Assembly (NCBI GenBank): GCA_038025085.1
Contig: CM076147.1
Location: 42,244,766 to 42,308,765, forward strand
From: Tetragonia tetragonoides
Lineage: Eukaryota; Streptophyta; Magnoliopsida; Caryophyllales; Aizoaceae
Direction: 5' to 3'
DNA: 64,000 bases
Shown piece by piece: positions 21,701-31,355 of this stretch (position 1 is the stretch's first letter; each line of letters opens with the position of its first letter). Under the pieces are notes generated by a model. It was not told where the DNA came from. It worked only from the letters and a program-made list of their open reading frames with translations, and ran no database searches. Made by a program: the position numbers and the translations under genes.

Positions 21701-23801
21701 CAAATCCTTCATTAATTAATTGACCTTTTGCAAGGTCTTTTTTGAAAATTTTACAGCAAAAGCAAAACACTTTATCAAGCTCCTTTGAATAGACAAGCCA
21801 ATCTCTATCCGACTTCTCTCCATTTGATAAAATCCTAGTATAGAATGTGGAAGAAAATCGTCTAAAATATTTATCCCTAGGACATTTTTCAATAGACATA
21901 TCTCTTTTAGGGCCCCCATTTGCCACTAAAAGATCGATCATTTTCGAATCAAGGGCATCCCAAAGCCTTGGATCAAATATATCCACCATAGGTTCAACAT
22001 TATCATTAACCTCAACATCTTTATTTACATTATCTACATCATTAATATTATCATTCTCAATCTCAATCTCAATAGGCACATCACCATTATTAGGAGCATT
22101 TTCCTCATTTATAGGCACATTAATATCATCAGCAACACCAACATCATTCTCATTTATATGCAAATTCACACCAACATCAACATTGTTCACATCTGCAGGC
22201 ACATCACCATTTTGGTTTTCATTTGGAACTTCTGACTCTTTGATAAAGAACTTATCAATAGCTCCTATTTGAGTCCTAGTTAACTCTATAATTTTTTTCT
22301 TTTTTTTACGCTTTTCACATCCAGAATTATACTTTCTAAACTTAGAAGACATAACCACAAAAATTAGAGCAATATAGAGAAAAATCAAGGAGCGAAAAAA
22401 TCTGGGAGTTGACGGCTGATGTTTACGAATTAAACACCATCTGATCCATTTTTTTCCTTTCAGTCAAAAACCTTCAATAAAAGGTATCATCTCATCAGAA
22501 AAAGAAATAAAGAAAAGTACAATATTGAACAAATTCTTGAAAGTTATCAAAAAAAAAAAAAAAAAAAGGTATCATCTCGCTCTAGTAATACATCACATGC
22601 TTAGGTGAAAAACTGAAAATAGATAATTGTCTCATTGCAAAGTCAACTAGAACATATTTGTGGCCACCAGTAACCCAAAAGTTGTTCTGGAATACTATAG
22701 AAAAAATGCTGAGGAACACAGCACAAAAATCATTTGGTGGAATATAAGCAGCAATTTCAAAAGAACTAATTACTGCATTCTAAAAGAAAGGTGGGCAAGG
22801 ACTTCAGCTTGAAAAACTAGAGGTAACTTCCTGCGGAGAAGCAAGCATGATAATCACCTTCTAGCCCCGCCTCTGATTATAAAACAACCACGCTATGATG
22901 TATTTAAGTTATTAACACCTAATTAGGTCACATCTACTATACCTTTGTATCCTAGAAGGGCTAGAACATTGGAGGAAAAAAAAGGCAGAAAATTGTTGAC
23001 CAAATAATCAAATTCCTAACGCCATTCATTCTCAAAATCTCAATAAAACAATCATATATACTTAAAATTACCAAAGACAATGAATAATTTACACGAAACC
23101 AACAGCAGATTGTTTAATTTAGAGGAAAGAGAGAGATTAGGGTTCGAGTAGTTTACCTCACAATTGGTTGCAAATGAATTAAGAAGAAACGAATTTTTGG
23201 GTACAACCCACTACCCAAATTCATAAACAGTATCAAGCAATTTGTAGTTCAAACCCAATTTCAGAGGAAGAAGATGAGATGAGAATAGATGAAGAAAAGA
23301 GAAGAGTAATTGGATATGATTTAATAACCCACAAAATATATACGGGAGAGAGAAGAAGAGAAGAAGGAGATCAATTATTGCCATTGAATGAGATATTGAA
23401 TTGATTTGCCGTTGTAATTTTGGAATTGACAGAGGTGTGGAAAATTGAAGAAGAAGATTGGGGAAGAAGGTGAGGCGTCAATTTGGCTACTTTCCTCTTT
23501 CAATCTGCTTTTTTGCTTTCTGGCCCTTCTCCCGTGTCTTCTGTAGAAACACTAGTATTTAGTACAATTTTTTTTTTTTTTTTTTTTTTAAACCGTGGGT
23601 GGGCTTTTTTTTTGGGGCCCCTAAATTTTGGGGCCCTGTTCAGTCGCCCCACATGAACCTGTTCATAGCCGGGCCTGGGTAGATAGAAGAAAGTACTGAT
23701 ATAAAAAAGTACAGGTAAAAGGATGATAAGAGTTAAGACTCACCAGAAGATGTGACAATAAATAGCACTAAACAGAGAGCAAGAAGTGCAGAATTCTTCA
23801 T
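18768..23801 (-). CDS. Small secreted cysteine-rich peptide, unit A copy (two exons, hAT in intron)
   Basis: Exon 1 (23744-23801) encodes a signal peptide beginning MKNSALLALCLVLF, with donor G|GTGAGT. Exon 2 (18768-18952) follows acceptor ATGTAG. Joined they give 80 residues. The mature part carries eight cysteines spaced C-x5-C-x3-C-x5-C-x4-C-x9-CCC, then two acidic residues. The unit B copy has the identical spacing and the shared block CYRVGPGVS. I do not recognise the family; size, signal peptide and cysteines resemble plant defence or signalling peptides, which is inference only. The 4.8-kb intron is inflated by a 4.19-kb hAT element; the unit B intron is 350 bp. Both splice sites remain intact, so expression is still possible. 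Confidence 0.8.
19483..19490. repeat. hAT target-site duplication, left (GGTAGATA)
   Basis: GGTAGATA lies directly before the element's CAGGGCCG terminus and recurs at 23678-23685 directly after the right terminus. Eight bp is the hAT-superfamily length. Confidence 0.95.
19491..23677 (-). mobile_element. hAT-superfamily DNA transposon, apparently complete (4,187 bp)
   Basis: Termini are CAGGGCCGTC on the left and, on the opposite strand, CAGGCCCGGC on the right. These are short imperfect inverted repeats of the CAGGGCCGG hAT type. Both ends contain subterminal GGGGCCC words (about 19510 and 19540; about 23615-23637), likely transposase-binding repeats. A perfect 8-bp duplication GGTAGATA flanks it. 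It encodes one uninterrupted transposase on the minus strand. The 1.3 kb between transposase start and right terminus holds a probable promoter/5' UTR and homopolymer tracts (about 22551-22567; 23571-23589). It sits in the intron of the cysteine-rich peptide gene, in the same orientation. Confidence 0.93.
19764..22352 (-). CDS. hAT transposase with TTF-type zinc finger and C-terminal dimerisation domain
   Basis: The ORF opens at 22388, but the likely start is the in-frame ATG at 22352 (MSSKFRKYNSGCEKRKKKKK, typical of the family), giving 862 residues. In order: a basic N-terminus; an Asn/Asp/Glu-rich linker (about 45-130); a TTF-type zinc-finger region (about 155-240, with FCFCCKIF); a DUF4371-like RNase H-fold core; and the C-terminal hAT dimerisation segment (VASAERSFSKLKLLKSYLR). 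Candidate catalytic acids are D in ILDCTPD (about 373), D in QSYDNGS (about 442) and E in SAERS (about 803); CGAHSLNLML is also conserved. Plant annotations often call this TTF-type zinc finger or ZMYM1-like. No stop or frameshift interrupts it, so it may be active. Confidence 0.93.
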   Translation of the reverse strand: MSSKFRKYNSGCEKRKKKKKIIELTRTQIGAIDKFFIKESEVPNENQNGDVPADVNNVDVGVNLHINENDVGVADDINVPINEENAPNNGDVPIEIEIENDNINDVDNVNKDVEVNDNVEPMVDIFDPRLWDALDSKMIDLLVANGGPKRDMSIEKCPRDKYFRRFSSTFYTRILSNGEKSDRDWLVYSKELDKVFCFCCKIFKKDLAKGQLINEGFGDWSHISNRLREHESSIAHVKNMITWYDLRLRLQKNRTIDKVAQMQLRKEKEHWKNVLVRIISFVKYLAKRNLAFRGTNEKLFQDNNGNFLGLIEMSAEFDLVIREHVQRIRNDDIHVHYLGHNIQNELILLLASTIKSEIIKKIKHEKYFSVILDCTPDASHQEQMSLILRYVDVSSTCVTIEESFLGFLNVNDTTGQGLFDILQNELKLLDLDIDNVRGQSYDNGSNMKGKHQGVQKKLLDINPRAFYTPCGAHSLNLMLCDIANVSGKARDFFGVIQRIYTIFANSTKRWQVLKDNVTWLTLKPLSSTRWESRVQSVKAIRFQILEIREALLQIAETDNDSKIRSEAQSLAKNELGDFEFLVSLIIWFEILYAVNSISKHLQSKDMLINVALEKVRGLILYFEEYRQTGFDNAISAAEQLASQLDINPVFPQRRQIRRKKHFDENSNDDSLAEKSAKELFRISYFVCIVDQAIVSLNRRFEQYQQYEDVFGFLFTSDKLQSLDHMSLKSCCSFLEFALKNHEHSDIDANELYLELQLLRECLPEEKMRAFDILKLLKRLDFFPNAIVAYRILLTVPVTVASAERSFSKLKLLKSYLRSTMTQDRLNGLATIAIENDILESVDCEDLVNDFASRNARRMSLFK
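23678..23685. repeat. hAT target-site duplication, right (GGTAGATA)
   Basis: Exact copy of the octamer at 19483-19490, directly after the right terminus GGGCCTG. Confidence 0.95.
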
Positions 23802-23890
23802 TTTTAGGATCATTTCCTAAGAACTTGCTATAAGAACGCGCTAAAAAAGAGTGAATTTAACCTGAAAAGAATGTAGTTTCTTCCTCTGGG

Positions 23891-23898
23891 TATTTATA
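23891..23898 (-). promoter_or_regulatory. TATA box of cysteine-rich peptide gene A
   Basis: TATAAATA on the minus strand, about 90 bp upstream of the start codon at 23801. The same core (TATAAATAC followed by GAGGAA-like sequence) sits at an equivalent distance in copy B, so the promoter was duplicated with the gene. Confidence 0.65.
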
Positions 23899-24906
23899 AT
23901 GATTAATGAAATTGGTACTGGGAGTTATTACAACAGATTCATGCACGTCAAATAGAATTTGTTGAGTGATTAACAAATGAGAATGATACTCTCCAAATTA
24001 AAGAAAAAGAATTGAAAAAAAACAGATGAGGAAAATAATCTTTACTATTTCTTTCTATTTTAGTCTGATCCATCCTATCCTTCCGAAAATTTACAAATTC
24101 ATCCCCCTCGCCCAAGAGAAAAAAAAAACATAGCCTTACTAGTACAAAAGAAATAATTTGTGCATATCAAAGAATTGGCAAGTCAAAAAAATTTACATTG
24201 GGGTGGGAGACTATTTATGTATTTATTATACTTTTTAATAGGTAATATATAAATAACAAAATAGGTAATCAATCTGGATAAAATATAGAAACTTATCATA
24301 TTCACTCAAACATTTGATTTAGCCTCATAGTATAGGTGAAGTATAAAGTACAAATTAATAATTATAACCATCCGAAAATACAAAAAATTGTACGGACTTA
24401 GTTATATTTTCTATATCCTGAAAAATATTTTCACTAGTGTTCTTGGTACATGGTAAACTAAATCTGCACAAGACATGCTAACTCGAAAATAGAGAAAGTA
24501 ATGAAGAAAATAGGCACAATGCCCTATCGGGTTTCGGGTTTGCGGGCCCAAAATTCATGTCCATTCTTGGCCCTATCGAGTTTTGGGCTGACCAACGGGC
24601 TTTTTGGGCCAATTTCGCGATATCACGAATTTTCTATATTTAAGTATAACTTTTGATCCCGATATGTATTTGAGGTGATTTTTTTTAAGCCATATAACTT
24701 TTTGAGATCTACGCTATCATGACTTCAGATTAAAATTATATATTTGAAAGAGTTTAATTAAAATTATAGCAAGTAAATTAATAGAAAAATATGAAGAATT
24801 TTTTTTTTGGGCCCTTCAGGTTGGATTTGCGGGTTTGACCTTCATCCCAAACTCGTTCCAAAAATGGGCGGGCCTTTTATTTTTTGTTATCAGGTTTAGA
24901 CGTAAC
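23899..24906. other. Intergenic region with a GGGTTT/GGGCCC-rich repeat fragment
   Basis: Upstream of the peptide promoter the DNA is AT-rich and non-coding. At about 24520-24605 and 24805-24880 there are clusters of words such as CGGGTTTCGGGTTTGCGGGC and GGGCTTTTTGGGCC, opposite to the AT-rich surroundings. They look like parts of one decayed transposable element; no boundaries could be set. Confidence 0.4.
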
Positions 24907-26695
24907 ATTTGCAAATTGCACACGCCCGAATTAGAATCTCAAGCAAACGACACCGTTCAAAGATAGAAGTGTTTCATTCTGATAACCTGCCGTGTTTGAT
25001 TGGAGTTAATTACCCACAGCCATGGCAAAGGCATCCATTTTCTCTCTTATTATATTGTTTGGAATGGAAAGGGTTTTGCTTTTAAAGCTGCTTGCATGGA
25101 GATTCATATCAAGGTTTGTTATTCTCTTTGTTCATTGTTGTGGTGTGGGTTGTATAATTGATTGTATTTTCGGTTTTTTGTGTCCTTTTTAAGTGATATT
25201 TTGGGGTTTGGGGATGTGGGTGCATGTAATTCTTTAATTTGTTCGGTGTCATGTTCGATTGTATGAGTTATGATTTTCTTAGTATTGGTCTTCTATGGTT
25301 TTATTTTGGAGTGAATTAAACTAGCTCTAGGGTTTTGTGATGTGGGTCTTTTGTAAATTTATCTGTAATTGCTTAATTTGTTGGACTCAGTTTCAGTTGC
25401 TAGAGCTATGCCTATGACATTGTGGAGTTTACTAATTTTTTATTTTTTTTTAGTGAATTGAGGTTATTTTGAAGGTTTTGGGATGTGGGTATCTTGCATT
25501 TCTCTTTGTAATTGCTTAATTTGGTGGGTGTCAAGTTCGATTGTCAGGGCTATGAAGTGTTAGTATTGGTGTTCAGGTTGTTATTTTTGGAGTGAATTTA
25601 ACTGATATTTGTTTGGGTCCTAGGATGTGGGTCTTCGATCTGTAGTTTTATTTGTAATGCTTAATTAGGTGTCGAAGTTTGATTGCTAGAGCTATGAATT
25701 TGTGGGTTTTACTAAGTTTTCATCTTTTTGAATCAAATGAAATTAACTTTGTAGCTTTTGAGATGTGGGTATGTGATCATAATGTTTCTTGAATTGCTTA
25801 ACTTGTTGGTGGTTGGCTTTGATTGTCGGATATTTGAATTTTGTGGAGATCGTAATTTTCACTGTGTGCCAGTCTAGGGTGTTGGAATGCTTTAGTTGTT
25901 TGAAAGTTATGGAGTTGTTTGGTTTCACATCAATGAGATAAACGGAAACAGGAAGATAGACAGCAGAGAAGTGAGTTTAGCATATATGCAGTTGTAAATG
26001 GTTTTAAGGACTAAACATAATCCATAAATGAATAACCTAGAGGGTTTTAGTATCTTCACTTATTATCAAATTTTGTAAAGTCTTTCGTTTGTAACACAAG
26101 GTTTAATTATCTTCAAACTTTTCACCTGTTTATCTGTAATACATCTTCTGCAATTAGATTTGGCCAATGTGAGTTTTAGACACATCAGTATACTAGAGTT
26201 TTAGACACACCACAAGTTTAACGAAGCACCAATTCCACACGAAAAACCAAAAAAATAAAATAAATATAAAATAAATAAACAAAACAAAAAACGTTGTTAG
26301 CGTGGAAAAAGAACAGGGGACGTAAGTTTTAACAACCAGGAGTCTTTGTAAGCTTCCAAAATTTAGCAAGGGAAGCGTAAACTGGAGAGTCCCAAGGACA
26401 ACTTGCTACTGAAAAACAACTTCCCTAATATTCGAAAAACAGCTTTCCTATTCTGAATAGGAATAGGAAGATCTTCGTCCCACTAGCTATAAAACCTGTA
26501 CAGAAATAATCCTGAATAACTTATCCGAACTCGGAGCCCTGGCGTTATATTTATAATTAAAATATTATCCTTCTATATACCCTATTAAAACCCATGCCAT
26601 ATTGGTTGAGCTTCTAGACTAGTAAGTATAAATTGTGACCGATAGCTCTGTTTTATGTCACAGAGTCTTTGGGTGGCGTAACGTCGGCAAAAATA

Positions 26696-28267
26696 ATGGC
26701 AAATTGGGGTGAAATTCCAAGAGATATTGCACAAGAGATTGTTGGACATCTAGATTTCTATGAAGATTGTGAAATTTTTAGCCAGGTTTGTTCCCGGTGG
26801 AGATTAGCATGGAAGGAAGCAAACAATCACTACAAGACCAAGACCCGGCAGCCTCCCTTGCTCATGCTCGCTGATAAACCTCAAAGTCCATATCGCAGAT
26901 ATTATAGCCTTGTCAATGGCATGATCCGCAAGATGAATCTCCCTCCTGCCGTTCTTGGGAATAACGACGATCACGACAACAACGGAGGTACTTCTCGTCG
27001 CGTGGCTGGGTCATCTCGGTGACCCAAAATAACGGAAAGATGACCCTTTTCAACCCTTTTTCTGGCAAGGTGATCAAGCTGCCTACTGTTCCGTTTGATC
27101 TATTTGATGTAACTTTGAACGGTGAATGGGATAACAAGAGTTACGCAGTAGTATTTGGAAGATTCTTCTTATCAAAGAGCCCATCCAGTGAATCGTCTAA
27201 TGATGATGATGATCTAGAGGTTTGCATGATATGTGAGGCCAACTGTAGGCTATTCTTTTGGAGATATGGGGATGAAAGATGGACGAAGCCCAAATTGGAT
27301 CCGTATGAGATTATTGGTTGCTCCGAAAACGTGTGTTTTTTCCGAGGAGAATGCTACACCATCAATGATCGAAAGCAAGTTTTTGCCGTGGGAAGCAATA
27401 AAAATGACCACCCGCCAAGGATGGTGGCCGACTTGAGGGACAAAGTCCAAATACCAAAGGAGGATGTTGACTTCAGGCCGAGTTATCTACTGGAATGGGG
27501 ACGGACGACGTTGCTGATAATCTTCAGGGTGATCGTTTTGTATCCTAAGTCGGAACTTGATAATGTGGAACCTGATAATTGGGACTCTGATAATTCGGAG
27601 CCCGATAATTATAATTCGGAACCGGATGGTCTAGAAGGGCAAAGTGTGGAAGTAGCATATAGGACATGGTGGTGTCGGGCATATGAGTTTAATGTTGACA
27701 CTCTAGAGTGCAAACAGATTAAGAACTTGGGGAATAAGGCTATCTTCAACATCAACATTACCCAAGTGCCTCCAAAGAGGCTCCCACCTAGGCGGGGTGA
27801 GGGTGGGTCGGTTGTACGCAGCCTTACCCCTGTGAGAGTCTCACAGAGAGGCTGTTTCCGTTTGACCCGAGATCCGAAGTGCGACGACCATTGGCAACTT
27901 CACAATAAATAAGAAGCGCCAACAGTTTTATAAGCCATTTTGCTTTAGTCCATTATATTCCGAAAGCCAAAAAGTAGTGAAGCTTTTGGCTCCACTGGAA
28001 ATGAATAAGGCTATCTTCGTGGGCTACAATTCCACCTTCTCTGTAGTGGCGTCCTCAGATGAACGTGGGTGTAAGCCCAATTGCATCTATTTTACCGACG
28101 ATAATAGCGAATGCCATTGCCTTGGTCTAGGGGGGATTGACTTGGGCGTGTATGATTTGGAGCAAAACAAAGTTATCGACCCACCTCCTTATCAAGGTCC
28201 TTCAAGGCTCTGTAAAGTCACCCCGCCTTTTTGGGTTGAAAGTAATGCCCTTGATCATCTTGTCTGA
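26696..28267 (+). pseudogene. F-box/DUF295 gene, frameshifted and split by a SINE-like insertion
   Basis: The N-terminus MANWGEIPRDIAQEIVGHLDFYEDCEIFSQVCSRWRLAW is an F-box, which binds SKP1 in SCF ubiquitin ligases. Downstream are DUF295 repeats (GKMTLFNPFSGKVIKLP, NVCFFRGECYTINDRKQVFAV, YEFNVDTLECKQIKNLGNKAIF, then VGYNSTFSVVAS, GCKPNCIYFTDD, GVYDLEQNK). Two lesions exist. A frame change lies in the AAC/GAC-repeat region near 26955-26995, so the F-box frame stops at 27022 while the DUF295 frame is open from upstream of 27019. A 256-bp insertion (27748-28003) sits inside codons for NKAIF. The segment lies in intron 1 of the unit A pseudogene and has no counterpart in unit B. Confidence 0.8.
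27733..28018 (+). mobile_element. SINE-like insertion with 15-bp target duplication
   Basis: AATAAGGCTATCTTC occurs at 27733-27747 and again at 28004-28018, flanking 256 bp. Removing the insert plus one repeat (271 bp) restores the DUF295 frame. The insert contains CCCACCTAGGCGGGGTGAGG, TTGTACGCAGCCTTACCCC and AGAGAGGCTGTTTCCG, words typical of a plant SINE group (GTACGCAGCCTTACC, GAGAGGCTGTTTCC). A long target duplication fits L1-type endonuclease insertion. A terminal A or T tail is not obvious, so the 3' end is atypical. Confidence 0.78.
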
Positions 28268-30311
28268 TTGTTATGTTGCTCTAGAAGTCCTCTTCTTTGA
28301 AAATTTTGAATCCAAAAATTGAAAGGAAACAGAAAAGAGGAAACACAAGAAACATAATTGGTCACTCTCTTTTTCTATCATAAGGTGTGTGCAAACTAGT
28401 ATGAAAAATAGTCACTTCAGAAGTTACAAACTGCAAATCAATGTTTAATGGTGCTTTGAACTATATATTATCCTTGGAAAGACAATGGCATGGCTGATGT
28501 GATCATGGGCCTTATTAGGGAAGCTTTGAGAGCATGGAAAGTTGAGCAACTTATATATCTTGGTGACAAGGTGTAATAGAGTATAGGGCTATTGATTATA
28601 TCATTAAGTTTGAATAAGCAGTGTCTTATAATGAAAGGGTGTCCAATCAAGTGATGTAGAGTAGAAGATCTCATAGAGGATATGCACTGCTGTCAGGTTT
28701 TTAGGTTTCTTGAACTGCATCCATTGTGGTGTTTCTCATGTGGATATTACTGATATAATTTGATGTGAAACAATGAATCAACTTTGGTAAATGATATGGA
28801 GGGAGTCCAGGGAGCCCTTTGTGACCACCATATAGTTGCTGAAGTAAAGCAAAATTGTAGTACTGTCAAATGGCTGCTACTCTGTTAGTGGGTGGGTGGT
28901 GTGGTCATGGAGATTTTTCTCTATGTTCATAAACTGCAGATCATAACGAGATGCAATGTGGTGTAAGAGACCTTTTGAGCATGATCTTGGCTACATTGAA
29001 CTTTTTGGCATGATATTTCCAGTGAATGTGATAAATCTAAATGGTGACAAAGAATTATGCCTCGTGAATCTCTGTGATAGATCTAGTTAACTGATGATTA
29101 TTTCAAACTTCTGAGTGATGCTGCTTGATTTATCTTTGCAACAATGATATGAAATCTCAACATGAACCTAAATCCGTCCTTTTACATCCAAAAATATTTA
29201 TACATGTTCATTGCTTGCCTTTTTCCTGTTCGTTTTTCCCTTCCAGGTATACAGAAAATTAGAGGGCATTATGTCACTTATGATTCATTTAAGCTCTATG
29301 TCAGACTCTTAGCTAGTATCTTTCATGGTACTAAAGTTTTCTATCCTATAAATATTGATACTACTCGTATTAGTTACGCAATTCTGAGAAGTTTTGCTCA
29401 CTTGATTGACTTTTATATTGGCTGTGACTAACCAGATTAACAGTCCCGATAGCTGGACTTGTCGGGACATGTGTGTCTTTGCGACTCCATATGTCTGATA
29501 TGGGAGTATGGGACTCCTTTGTTCTATACTGGGAACATACATTGGATTTCAAGAAATGGATAGGGAAAGCAGAGTACGAACATGTGGGTAACTTTTTCAC
29601 CTTCGGGGATATTTGTGTGATGTTATCATTATCCATTTAACATTGTCTTTATTTCAGGTAGAACAGCATGGTGTTTCTATTTTCCTTATGCAAGCAGTAA
29701 AGCTGGGCGCCCCCTACTTTTCTCAATTTATGAATTCTGGTTGGGGTGAGAAGTATATGGGAGCTTCCTTTGGGAAACGTCCGTAACCCTGGGTTACCAA
29801 CTCTACCACTGATGAGATGAATCTCTGCTTATGTTATGGTGGTCAACTGCTGTGTGTCTGAATCGTGGGTTGCAGAATTTGCACATGAAAGATGAGGAGG
29901 TATCACTCCAAACTGCTTGAGCTTGTTTATATTCCCTCCCCAAAGTTCTATCATATTCGCCTTTTTAGCTAGTCCACAAAATCTTAACAAATCGATAAGT
30001 CAGGAGTGAGTAATTTGGATTTACCTATATCAAAGTGCGACATAGCCGGCCCATTGAATTATTTAATGTAGGAGACACTATTCTTCGTTCTTTTGAAGAT
30101 GGATCAAGTAATATGAAAATGACATTTGCATGCACCCTGCATCTATTTCACCTTTGATCGTAATCTTCTTGAATTGTTGTGTGAATGAATTCTAACAGAG
30201 CAATTACAAACTTGCTGACAGATTGCGGATTAGAATGAAACGGAACTTGCGTAATGTAACAAACGTAATGGAATGGTGTATAGGGACGATGAAAAGAAAG
30301 TGGAGAATGTT

Positions 30312-31194
30312 TCATTGTGCAACCTTTGAGGATGATGGTGTTGAACTCTCTTCGACTTCAATCCACTCCACGCTAGGATGACTCCAAGATCGTGGCCGCA
30401 CTCCGAATTGAAAGAACATCAATTCAAGCCTCCCAAATACCTTGTTTTCATCCAAGAATCTATTCCAAATCCCACTTACTATACAATAGTTATTGTTATA
30501 AGGAGGACGATGATGGGCCGCATGCTGGGACCGTGACAGTAGCACTCCCAAGTCCTGCAAAGCCACCACAATCTTCGGCAACTTGCTCTTGGTTGTATGG
30601 GCCCATGCATGGAACTGTTGGCTAAACATGACACAACCCGAGAACGATCCAATGAATGCCATGAAAGTTGGTTCATCGTGGATGAAATTAATGGGTAGGA
30701 CCGTGAAGGTTATTGCCCGACCTAGTGCGTGGAGGTTATTGGCAAATTGACACTTTGTGATGTACCATGGAAGCTTGTGGTGCCCTTGAAAGCCCTCATT
30801 TTGAGCCCTGAATATTGGGGTTGATGCACTCCCGTAGTTGTCAATGCCCCAATGGTAAATTCCACTCCCGAGATCCGCCAAGAGGTACCCGACTAAGCTC
30901 GCTAGTACTGGCTCGACCCAAATGTGCGACCTGGCAGCACCAACTATAGACTTGCCTATGGAGATGATCACAGTGATGCACCCACAAGTCACCCAGGCTT
31001 GATGAGAGCAGGTCGATATTGAGGTCGGGTCATTGTGCGCGTTACTAATAGTGGAATTCAGTCGGGCTAGGTGAGACAGGGTTCGGTTTGATGACCGGTT
31101 GCGACGAGCTGGGCTTGGGCTTTATATGGTGGGTTTTGCTAGCATAGGAAGGATCATTCTTGAGAAGGTATTTTTGTTGTGGTAAAATAGACAT
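30312..31194 (-). pseudogene. FAD4-like desaturase, unit B copy, frameshift between transit peptide and enzyme
   Basis: The N-terminal part (31194 down to about 31045) begins MSILPQQKYLLK as in copy A and then stops. The enzyme domain continues in another frame from about 31100 down to 30312. It keeps LGSGIYHWGIDNYG, QGHHKLPW (W to L versus copy A), HAWAH and QHAAHHRPPY and is otherwise uninterrupted. Against copy A the junction is about 5 nt shorter, which shifts the frame. If the first downstream Met (30992) were used, the protein would lack a plastid transit peptide. The domain shows no other lesion, so the break is recent, a sequence error, or the enzyme is made without targeting. Confidence 0.8.
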
Positions 31195-31251
31195 TGGACA
31201 ATGGACATAAGGTTGAGGTGTACCCAAGAGAATAGATTGTGTTCTAAATGG

Positions 31252-31347
31252 CGCAAAATTTTCCCTAATCTCGGGATCTTACAGAAGCGTGCTCTTGGCG
31301 CGCGCGAGTTCCATGCAACGACTCTTGAGATTACAATTTAGCTATTG
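31252..31347. mobile_element. 96-bp insertion with 8-bp target duplication, unit B only
   Basis: CTAAATGG at 31244-31251 is repeated at 31348-31355. The 96 bp between are absent at the matching place in unit A, which has a single ACAAATGG. The insert has a GC-rich core (GGCGCGCGCGAG) and weak inverted ends (AAATT...AATCTC). Size and an 8-bp duplication fit a tiny hAT-type MITE. It sits just upstream of the frameshifted FAD4-like copy. Confidence 0.65.
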
Positions 31348-31355
31348 CTAAATGG

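Larger units (their letters stand above)
24907..29910 (+). pseudogene. Truncated pseudogene of the papain-fold-like gene (unit A)
   Basis: Exon 1 remnant at about 25021-25115 keeps the start context GCCATGGCAAA and the block GGAATGGAAAGG, but has lost most of the exon. Exon 2 remnant (about 29437-29572) keeps AGCTGGAC, GTCTTTGCGACTCCATATG and ACATACATTGGATTTCAAG. Exon 3 remnant (about 29659-29902) keeps GTGTTTCTATTTTCCTTATG, then suffers internal deletions and a stop. Introns 1 and 3 align visibly with those of the intact gene at 34.2-37.2 kb. Exons 4-7 are absent because the duplication ended in intron 3. An F-box gene segment interrupts intron 1. Confidence 0.85.
16840..30200. repeat. Segmental duplication unit A
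   Basis: Unit A carries FAD4-like (-), cysteine-rich peptide (-) and a broken papain-fold-like gene (+), the same order and orientation as unit B starting near 30.3 kb. Non-coding similarity is also visible: the FAD4 3' flank (TTCATTGTGTAACC here, TTCATTGTGCAACC in B), the peptide promoter, intron 1 of the third gene and the start of its intron 3. Unit A ends near 30,195 at a point matching B near 37,262, inside intron 3. It therefore never contained exons 4-7. Later insertions in A are the hAT element and an F-box segment. Confidence 0.85.

Noticed and set aside
21847..22272. Plus-strand 141-residue frame rich in Ser/Thr/Ile
   Set aside because: It is the complement of the Asn/Asp-rich linker of the hAT transposase, a low-complexity shadow.
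29162..29431. 89-residue plus-strand frame
   Set aside because: Lies in the degenerate intron 1 of the unit A pseudogene and matches intron sequence of unit B, so it is not coding.
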